A DNA stretch of 62,797 bases. It comes from Lachnospiraceae bacterium. Its GTDB lineage: Bacteria > Bacillota_A > Clostridia > Lachnospirales > Lachnospiraceae. Within the stretch, counting starts at the first letter, position 1. The number at the start of each line of letters is the position of its first letter. Under the pieces are notes generated by a model. It was given only the letters and a program-made list of their open reading frames with translations. It did not search any database and had not been told where the DNA came from. The stretch covers positions 1-62,797 of the forward strand of contig JAQUUB010000003.1 in the NCBI GenBank assembly GCA_028694115.1. Reading direction: 5' to 3'. Below are positions 44,121 to 50,598 of this stretch, piece by piece. Made by a program: the position numbers and the translations under genes.

Positions 44121-45437
44121 CTATTCTATATGTAATGTCTTTGTATCCACATGCTTTGGCAAAATGTTCTTATATCGGTATACACTCAGTACAATTCCCA
44201 TTAAAATATAGCATACGATGATACCGCTACCACCGGCCGAGAAAAACGGCAGAAACGTTTGTGATGGAGGTACAAAACCGATATTTTCTAAAATGTTTAA
44301 TGTTGTGTTTATTAAAATAACAATCCCGCACCCACAGCCCATAATCATTCCTAACTGATTTTTCTGTTTGAATGATATCGAAAAAATCTTTATGATTAGA
44401 GCTGCCAAAATACAGGATACCGCAATTCCTACAATGATTCCATATGTTGATGATACATAGGCAACAATATAATTACTATTAAGATTCGGAAGATACCCTA
44501 CCATTTCATTCCCACTATTTCCGACAAAAAAGCTATTTGATAAATAGGAACGGAGCAGTGTCGTCATGTAGCTTGCATCCCCACTCTTCGTTATAAATGC
44601 ACGCAATCTATCCACTTGATAGGCTGCAATCCACCCAACAGAAAAGGCCAATCCCAGGAAGAAAATCGGAAGTCCTAAGATACATCCCCAAATCGTTGCG
44701 ATTACTCTTTTCTTGGTAATCAAAAACCAATCACTCCAAATAGCAATGGAAAGAACCGTAGCCATGGAAACCAAGAGAATGACGACAAGACTAAGACTTG
44801 GCAATCTGAGTGCAATAAAGCAGGGAATTATCATCCAAATCAATGACTTGATTAATCCACCATATCCGGTTCCATGGTATTTATAAATAATGGAACCATA
44901 CAGAGGAATATAAAGCATCATAAAGGAAAATAGGGATACATGAATTCCTCCCAAATTTAAATAAAACGTCATACCGTTTACCATTACACCAGTCACACCC
45001 ATTGAAGCCATAAAAGTTACTACCAAGAATAAAAATGCAATGATTCTTGAAAACTTAGCTACTACGCTATAATCGATGCGGTAAATTCCTATCATGACTG
45101 TAAATCCAACCGCTGTGTATAATGCAAAGGAAGAACTACCCTCTATGCTGTTCCCTATCAAAGAATGAATGACGATTCCTGCTACGCTTATCATAGCCAT
45201 AAGCGCAAGCATTCCCCATGAGATCTGTGGTCTGTGGATCTGATCTAAGGAAATACCTATTTCAACTGGGCTACCCATATCTGCAATCGCAGCTTGTTCT
45301 GCAGCTTCTTTTGTCATTCCGTAAGAAATACTATCCGCTATCTGATCCTCAATATGTCCTCGGATTTCCTCCTCTATAAAAGGTTTTGCTTTATTACAAC
45401 GGATTTGTTCCAATAATGTATTTAAGAAATCCTCCAT
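44121..45437 (-). CDS. SEDS (FtsW/RodA-like) protein with N-terminal HAAS-type domain
   Basis: 438 aa. Residues 1-70 form a helical cytosolic domain (IEEEIRGHIEDQIADSISYGM) of the HAAS/permease-prefix type that accompanies PadR regulators. The remainder has about ten membrane helices of the FtsW/RodA/SpoVE fold, recognised by PPSQTFLPFFSAGGSGI near the C-terminus, which corresponds to the PLPFISYGGSS motif. In the catalytic loop, PEAHTDFIFA of FtsW is replaced by PNLNSNYIVA, so the Asp needed for glycan polymerisation appears to be Asn. Possibly a non-catalytic SEDS protein. Follows padR by one base. Confidence 0.85.
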   Translation of the reverse strand: MEDFLNTLLEQIRCNKAKPFIEEEIRGHIEDQIADSISYGMTKEAAEQAAIADMGSPVEIGISLDQIHRPQISWGMLALMAMISVAGIVIHSLIGNSIEGSSSFALYTAVGFTVMIGIYRIDYSVVAKFSRIIAFLFLVVTFMASMGVTGVMVNGMTFYLNLGGIHVSLFSFMMLYIPLYGSIIYKYHGTGYGGLIKSLIWMIIPCFIALRLPSLSLVVILLVSMATVLSIAIWSDWFLITKKRVIATIWGCILGLPIFFLGLAFSVGWIAAYQVDRLRAFITKSGDASYMTTLLRSYLSNSFFVGNSGNEMVGYLPNLNSNYIVAYVSSTYGIIVGIAVSCILAALIIKIFSISFKQKNQLGMIMGCGCGIVILINTTLNILENIGFVPPSQTFLPFFSAGGSGIIVCYILMGIVLSVYRYKNILPKHVDTKTLHIE

Positions 45438-45438
45438 A

Positions 45439-45771
45439 CTAGCACACCTCCAAAACTAAAACACTGGATATGGCTGTTGAATACTGATTCCATTCTTCCG
45501 TTTTCTTATCTAGCAGTGCTTTCCCTTGTTTTGTAATCGAATAATATTTTCTAACCTTACCCGTATGCTCCTTTTCATAAACCGTTAATATCCCTTTTTC
45601 TTCCAACCCATGAAGCAGAGGATATAGAGTTCCCGCCTTCAATTCAAATACATTCTGTGAGCGCTTACGTAAAGTATCAATCATCTCATATCCATACATA
45701 TCCTGTTCTGATAAAAGTTTTAATATCAACATCGTCATGCTACCTGAAATTAGTGATTTGTCTATTGCCAT
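45439..45771 (-). CDS. PadR-family transcriptional regulator
   Basis: 110 aa, PadR-s1 subgroup. Winged helix: MTMLILKLLSEQDMYGYEMI, recognition region VFELKAGTLYPLLHGLEEKGIL, wing KVRKYYSITKQGKALL, then a C-terminal dimerisation helix. GGAGG precedes the ATG. It controls its own operon with the SEDS-like gene; similar PadR genes respond to envelope stress. Direct repeats at the promoter are probable binding sites. Confidence 0.93.
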   Translation of the reverse strand: MAIDKSLISGSMTMLILKLLSEQDMYGYEMIDTLRKRSQNVFELKAGTLYPLLHGLEEKGILTVYEKEHTGKVRKYYSITKQGKALLDKKTEEWNQYSTAISSVLVLEVC

Positions 45772-45786
45772 TTTTAACCTCCATTT

Positions 45787-45832
45787 ATATATCGACTGTC
45801 TATATAATATATCGACGAACTATATATGTCAA
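45787..45832 (-). promoter_or_regulatory. promoter and direct repeats of padR operon
   Basis: TTGACA (45832-45827), 17 bp, TATTAT (45809-45804). The 10-bp repeat ATATATCGAC occurs at 45787-45796 and 45807-45816, exactly 20 bp apart, covering the -10 and the start region. Confidence 0.72.
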
Positions 45833-45867
45833 CAAAAAAGTGCAAAATTCTGTATTACATTTGCTCT

Positions 45868-46437
45868 CTATTTTCCACTCTTCATCTCCTCATATTCCTC
45901 CCTCAACAACGCATACCATGCCGCATCGCAAATTCCCTGATTATTATGATCGGAGTTTCGTAAGGTACCCTCATATTTTAATCCACATTTTTTCATTACC
46001 TTACCGGAATTCTCGTTATTTGTATCATGCCTTGATTCAATGCGTTTCACTCCTACTTCCTCGAATAGGAATGGGATAATCGCTTGAAATGCTTCTGAGG
46101 TTAATCCTTGATTCCACCATTTTTTCCCTACGCAGTAACCCACGTGTACGCTTTCTACTACATCATTCTTATTTACAATTCCAATTGATCCAATCACCTG
46201 TCCCAGTTCCTTGAGTTCAATTGCCCAATCATAATAGTCTTTTAATTGATAGGAATCGAGTAACATTCCTATGTACTCTTCACTTACCTTTTCACTACTA
46301 TGTGCAGGCCACATTAGATATTTTGTCACTTCACTGTCACTTGCCCAATTTTCATACATATTCTTAGCATCTTCCTTACAGAATTTCCTTAAGATAAGCC
46401 TTTTTGTTTCGATTGTTCTTGTTCCCTTATGGTTCAT
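45868..46437 (-). CDS. GNAT acetyltransferase (RimJ/RimL type)
   Basis: 189 aa. TKRLILRKFCKEDAKNMYENW opens the RimJ/RimL-like GNAT domain (key residues RLILR and DA); the acetyl-CoA site is around VGKKWWNQGLTSEA, with NENSGKVMKKCGLKYEGTLR completing the fold. GAGGAG is placed before ATG 46437; the open frame runs back to 46500 through the TetR stop. It follows the TetR gene by about 50 bp. The acceptor substrate is unknown. Confidence 0.88.
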   Translation of the reverse strand: MNHKGTRTIETKRLILRKFCKEDAKNMYENWASDSEVTKYLMWPAHSSEKVSEEYIGMLLDSYQLKDYYDWAIELKELGQVIGSIGIVNKNDVVESVHVGYCVGKKWWNQGLTSEAFQAIIPFLFEEVGVKRIESRHDTNNENSGKVMKKCGLKYEGTLRNSDHNNQGICDAAWYALLREEYEEMKSGK

Positions 46438-46487
46438 ATTGCTCCTCGCCTGCACATTTTCTGTGCATCTACACTTATTTCCTTTTC

Positions 46488-47051
46488 CTAGATCAGACAT
46501 TTTTTTATATGATTTGTAATGTTTTTTGCCACACTTCTGTCAAGCTGCATGACCCGGCTCCACATGCGGACACCTTGATAGGAATAGAGGATTAGGTCGA
46601 CGATTTCCTTTACATCCACTTCTCTGAATTCTTTTCTTTCCACCCCATATTTTATGAAATCAGTCCAATACTCTTTCGCCCCCTGATTTGCCTTTATCAT
46701 AAAGTCTGAATTATATTCATTCGAGAATTCATAGAAAGCAAGACTTAGAGAATTTTCAGCATCACACATCTCTTCTTCTATATCGAAAAGGACTTCCTCT
46801 AAGATAGTAACTGCAGAAATCCCCTTCTCCATTTTACATGCAAACTCATTTCTCTGATTCTCGCCCAGGTCTTTCAGAATCTCTTCAAATATTTGCTCCA
46901 TACTTCCATAATGACGGTATAGACCTCCTCTGCTTAAGCTCGTCGCTTCGCAGATATCTTTCATGGTAATATTTTTATAACCTTCTCTTGCAAATAGTCT
47001 TTTTGCCTCTTTTTTAATCAGTTCCTTTGTTTTTGTACCTTTTTCTCCCAT
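46488..47051 (-). CDS. TetR/AcrR family transcriptional regulator
   Basis: 187 aa. HTH: IKKEAKRLFAREGYKNITMKDICEATSLSRGGLYRHYGSMEQIF (as a domain near residues 10-53; recognition helix SRGGLYRHYG). The ligand domain is helical. AGGAGA sits 4 nt before ATG 47051; the open frame upstream to 47135 contains the operators and is non-coding. Likely co-transcribed with the GNAT gene and autoregulated through the dyads at 47066-47108. Confidence 0.92.
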   Translation of the reverse strand: MGEKGTKTKELIKKEAKRLFAREGYKNITMKDICEATSLSRGGLYRHYGSMEQIFEEILKDLGENQRNEFACKMEKGISAVTILEEVLFDIEEEMCDAENSLSLAFYEFSNEYNSDFMIKANQGAKEYWTDFIKYGVERKEFREVDVKEIVDLILYSYQGVRMWSRVMQLDRSVAKNITNHIKKCLI

Positions 47052-47065
47052 ACGTTCTCCTAAAT

Positions 47066-47114
47066 ATGCGACATTTATGTCTCTTATTGTGCGACATAAA
47101 TGTCGCATTGTCAA
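47066..47114 (-). promoter_or_regulatory. promoter and double operator of tetR-GNAT
   Basis: TTGACA (47114-47109), 17 bp, CACAAT (47091-47086). The spacer holds GACATAAATGTCGCAT (47093-47108) and the leader holds ATGCGACATTTATGTC (47066-47081). Each is itself a 12-bp palindrome (GACATWWATGTC) and together they form a 16-bp inverted repeat, giving two repressor sites about 27 bp apart. Confidence 0.85.
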
Positions 47115-47161
47115 CAGAAAGTTTTGGGATTCCATTCCAATAACTTGAATAAATTAAGCAC

Positions 47162-47189
47162 AAAAAAGGAATACCCCACAGGTACTCCT
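47162..47189 (-). terminator. terminator of the spoVAF-like gene
   Basis: AGGAGTACC/GGTATTCCT (minus strand, one G-U), 5-nt loop, then six T residues. Confidence 0.85.
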
Positions 47190-47200
47190 CTTGTCTACTT

Positions 47201-48652
47201 TTAATTTTTATCATCCGATTTTTGACTCCAAACCTTACTCGGCTGCGATTTTAGGGTTGCACATCGCACCAATATCGTTTTTAATGCCTCCCAATTGAAG
47301 GGTCTTAATGGCCAGAAAAAACTCTTACCACCAAAGGTAGGTGTCGTAATAATAGAAATTAGTATTAACAACAAGCCAATCGCAAATCCCCAGATTCCAA
47401 AAAATCCGGTACAGATAATAAGGAAAATGCGGTAAAGCCTAATGCTTTCTCCAAACTCGATATTTGCTAAAGAAAGGGTAGCAAGCATGGTTACTGCCGC
47501 ATAGAAAATGACTTCCTGCGATGCCCACTTGAGTTCAATCGCGATATCGCCAATAATAAGTCCGCCGATTATCGATAATGAATTTGCGAAGCCACTGGCG
47601 CTATGCGACGAGGAATATTTAAAAACATCTAACCCCATTTCAACGAAAATTACATACATAAAGATCTGCTGTGGACTTACATCCCCCTTCTTCATCAACC
47701 CTAGGGTATCTGCCAATGCTGGGAAATAAGCACTAATTAGAAAAAAAACTGGAAGTAGAAAAAGACTTGCTAACAAACACGCAAATCGAATCAAGCGAAT
47801 ATAATTCCCTAATCCAGCACTTTTATAATAATCTTCCGGACTCTGCGTGAATTGAAAAAAAGTAGTTGGCATCACAAGCGATGTCGGACTATTATCAACT
47901 AAAAGCAAGATATAACCTTCCATCAGGAAACTGCATGCAACATCTGGTCTTTCTGTAATATAAATACTCGGAAGAGGATTATACCATCTTTTCTTTATGA
48001 GTAGCTCCTCCAAACTTTTCGATCCCATGGTCAAAGAAGAAACATCTAATAGATCAATTTTATCATTTAGCTTTTTAAGCAGATCATGATCCACATATTG
48101 GCTGATATATGCAATGACAACATCTGTTTTACTATCTGTTCCAATTGTCTTAATTTCAAACGTCAGATTTGGATTACGAATCCTTCTTCGGATTAAATTC
48201 GTATTAAATAAAACAGTCTCCACAAAACCGTCGCGAGCTCCCATCGTTACTTTTTCCGTATCGGGCTCGTCAATTCCTCTTGTTGGATAGCTTCTGGCAT
48301 CCAGTATAATCGCCTGATCGAAACCATCGATAAAAAGCATGGAAGGTCCACTCATCAAATTTTTTGTGATTTTATCAAAGTCATCGGTCAATTCTGCTTG
48401 TGCATATCCAATTTTTGATTCTAAATAGCTACTAATATTTTTAATTAATGTGTCTTTCGTATATATTGGATTTTGTAAGTCAGAAAAAATACTTTGCAAT
48501 ACACTGAGATTACAAAATCCATTAATACCAATCCAAAAAGCCCTTGTCTCTCCAAGATATAAATCTCTTGTAATAATATCAAAGCTCTTTCCGATTGGAA
48601 AAACATCTTTCAATTTGCTTATATTAACATCCAAAGAGGTAGATAATTTCAT
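47201..48652 (-). CDS. GerA-family spore germination protein (SpoVAF-like)
   Basis: 483 aa. N-terminal soluble domain to about residue 275 with SYPTRGIDEPDTEKVTMGARDGFVETV (key: EP, GxRDGF) and NTNLIRRRIRNP; then four to five membrane helices including FVEMGLDVFKYSS and LSLANIEFGESIRLYR. The RGxxEPDxEKV spelling and the FGGKSFFWPLRPFNW end are closest to SpoVAF rather than GerAA, though no spoVA operon or GerB/GerC partner is next to it. Would sit in the inner spore membrane and act in germinant response or DPA release. Confidence 0.88.
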   Translation of the reverse strand: MKLSTSLDVNISKLKDVFPIGKSFDIITRDLYLGETRAFWIGINGFCNLSVLQSIFSDLQNPIYTKDTLIKNISSYLESKIGYAQAELTDDFDKITKNLMSGPSMLFIDGFDQAIILDARSYPTRGIDEPDTEKVTMGARDGFVETVLFNTNLIRRRIRNPNLTFEIKTIGTDSKTDVVIAYISQYVDHDLLKKLNDKIDLLDVSSLTMGSKSLEELLIKKRWYNPLPSIYITERPDVACSFLMEGYILLLVDNSPTSLVMPTTFFQFTQSPEDYYKSAGLGNYIRLIRFACLLASLFLLPVFFLISAYFPALADTLGLMKKGDVSPQQIFMYVIFVEMGLDVFKYSSSHSASGFANSLSIIGGLIIGDIAIELKWASQEVIFYAAVTMLATLSLANIEFGESIRLYRIFLIICTGFFGIWGFAIGLLLILISIITTPTFGGKSFFWPLRPFNWEALKTILVRCATLKSQPSKVWSQKSDDKN

Positions 48653-48728
48653 AATGATTTCCTTTTAGATTTAGTATAAGCATATCTCGATTTTTTATAA
48701 GTGAGAACGCAACTCTTTTTAGATATTC

Positions 48729-49202
48729 TTAAAGAGTCTTTGCTCTTTCATTAATATTTTTTTTAAAATTGATAACATCATGATCATAGGATTCCTCCAT
48801 ATAGCTGGATGTAATCATGAAATCTGCGGTTGCTCGGTTATTTGCAATTGGAATGTCATATACCTGAGCAATTCGAAGTAGTGCTTTCACATCGGGATCA
48901 TGAGGCTGTGCTGTTAATGGATCGGAGAAAAAAATAACAAAATCAACTTTACCCTCTACAATTTTTGCTCCTATCTGCTGATCTCCACCAAGTGGACCAC
49001 TATTATATCCTTTTACAGGTAGATTCGTTTGCTCCGTAATCATACGAGCAGTTGTTCCCGTTCCACATAAAAAATGTTTTTTTAAGATATCCTTATGTTC
49101 TTCACACCAATCAATTAAGTCTCTCTTTTTACTGTCATGAGCGATTAATGCAATGTTTTTTTGACGCTCAATGGTTAGTGTTATAAAATTTTCTTTTAAC
49201 AT
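48729..49202 (-). CDS. mgsA: methylglyoxal synthase
   Basis: Converts dihydroxyacetone phosphate to methylglyoxal and phosphate, a bypass of lower glycolysis. 157 aa. NIALIAHDSKKRDLIDW, GTGTTARMI (phosphate site), GPLGGDQQIGAKI, FFSDPLTAQPHDPDVKALLR (catalytic Asp and His) and IPIANNRATADF are all present. AGGAGA 6 nt before ATG 49202. Confidence 0.97.
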   Translation of the reverse strand: MLKENFITLTIERQKNIALIAHDSKKRDLIDWCEEHKDILKKHFLCGTGTTARMITEQTNLPVKGYNSGPLGGDQQIGAKIVEGKVDFVIFFSDPLTAQPHDPDVKALLRIAQVYDIPIANNRATADFMITSSYMEESYDHDVINFKKNINERAKTL

Positions 49203-49216
49203 TTCATTTCTCCTAT

Positions 49217-49726
49217 TTACTTGGAAAGTATTTCAACAATCTCTCCAATATATAATTCGTGGTAATCTTTATCTTTATAGAACTGAGAATCAATCGTATC
49301 TAATAGAAAACTATCTGCTTTTAATGGCTGGTGACACATTTTTTTGCAAAGCAATACCATCGAAGCTTCCTCAAAATAGGGGATTTGTTCTTTATGATTG
49401 ACCGTAAGATTTGCACCCTTAATTTTATCTTCATTTCTTCCTGATACTTTTCCCATATAGGAAAGCATTTCCTTATATTTTTCAGAGTCAAAAAAGGATA
49501 GGGAAAAGGTATCAGAGCCATCGATAAATTCCTTTGTATATCTGCTCTCACGGATAAAAATAAAAGCAACATTTTTGTTCCAGATTACACCAACGCCTCC
49601 CCAGGAAGCTGTCAGGCTGTTTACTTTTCCCTCTTTCTCAGCTGTAACTAACATCCAGTCCTTACTAATTTTTTGGAATGGATTAAGGTTAAAATTTTCT
49701 ATTGCTACTGTTTGAAACTGATCCAT
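49217..49726 (-). CDS. flavin reductase-like FMN-binding protein
   Basis: 169 aa. Split-barrel flavin reductase fold: WMLVTAEKEGKVNSLTASWGGVGVIWNKNVAFIFIRESRYTKEFI (key: TASW, RESRYT) and the following FSLSFFDSEKYKEMLSYMGKVSGR. This is the common clostridial FMN-binding type; the physiological acceptor is unknown. Two adjacent ATGs (49729 and 49726) follow GGAG; the second has better spacing. Just upstream of mgsA in the same direction. Confidence 0.9.
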   Translation of the reverse strand: MDQFQTVAIENFNLNPFQKISKDWMLVTAEKEGKVNSLTASWGGVGVIWNKNVAFIFIRESRYTKEFIDGSDTFSLSFFDSEKYKEMLSYMGKVSGRNEDKIKGANLTVNHKEQIPYFEEASMVLLCKKMCHQPLKADSFLLDTIDSQFYKDKDYHELYIGEIVEILSK

Positions 49727-49780
49727 CATAATCTCCATTCTTTCAATCACTTTATTCTATCATACATGATAGGATATCCA

Positions 49781-50530
49781 CTACTTTACCGTATAATTTA
49801 GTTTAACGGTAATTGTGGCTGTCTTATCTCTTGAGCTGGTATTAAAGGTTCCGCCATAGCTATACTCTTCTTCCGCAGAATTTTTCGCTGTAATCTGGAA
49901 TATTCCAAGATTTGCATCCACTAATTTTCCTGGAGCTTCGCCGGTGGCTTTTGCCATAATGTCTACTCTCTCTTTTGCATTTTGTGTTGCGTCCTCTATA
50001 AGCTGCAGTTTTAATTCATCTAATTTTGTATAATAATATTCTGGTGCATTTGATGTGAATTCTACCCCTGATTCAATTAATTCTGTAATGTCTCTGGAGA
50101 TTTTCTCTACCTTATCCACATCATTGGATGTAACGCATACCTCCTGATAAAGGTCGTATCCATCTGGATAATCACCCATGACATCTCCTGCCTCATTATA
50201 TCTTGTTGTATATCTTTTTGAAATATTGACGGAATTAAACACCATCTCATCCTCTGTAATATTATTCTTTTCTAAGTACTCTTTAATTAATTTTGAATCA
50301 CGTTTTATGACATCGTATGCCTCCATTGTTGTTTGTCCATATGCGGAGAAGCTACCCCTCCAGACAATCAAATCTGATTCAAAATCACAATTTGCAGAAC
50401 CTGTTGCTACGATTCCATTTTCCCCCGATGATTGCTTATAAGATAGAAATCCCATAACCAAAATACCTGCGCACGCAATTGCACAGATCCCTGCAACTAG
50501 AGCAATTACAATTCCCTTCCATTCTTTCAT
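49781..50530 (-). CDS. SIMPL domain (DUF541) protein
   Basis: 249 aa with one N-terminal membrane anchor (about 6-28) and an outer SIMPL/DUF541 domain: VATGSANCDFESDLIVWRGSF at the start, DVIKRDSKLIKEYLEKNNI, then DATQNAKERVDIMAKATGEAPGKL and the final TITVKLNYTVK strand. Homologues form rings and some bind stress-related or membrane partners, but no enzyme activity is known. AGGTAGGG lies upstream of ATG 50530. Confidence 0.9.
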   Translation of the reverse strand: MKEWKGIVIALVAGICAIACAGILVMGFLSYKQSSGENGIVATGSANCDFESDLIVWRGSFSAYGQTTMEAYDVIKRDSKLIKEYLEKNNITEDEMVFNSVNISKRYTTRYNEAGDVMGDYPDGYDLYQEVCVTSNDVDKVEKISRDITELIESGVEFTSNAPEYYYTKLDELKLQLIEDATQNAKERVDIMAKATGEAPGKLVDANLGIFQITAKNSAEEEYSYGGTFNTSSRDKTATITVKLNYTVK

Positions 50531-50598
50531 AATAAAAACCCTACCTTTCCCTAAATCATTCATTATTTCTATATTATACTCTATCTAGTAAAATAGTT

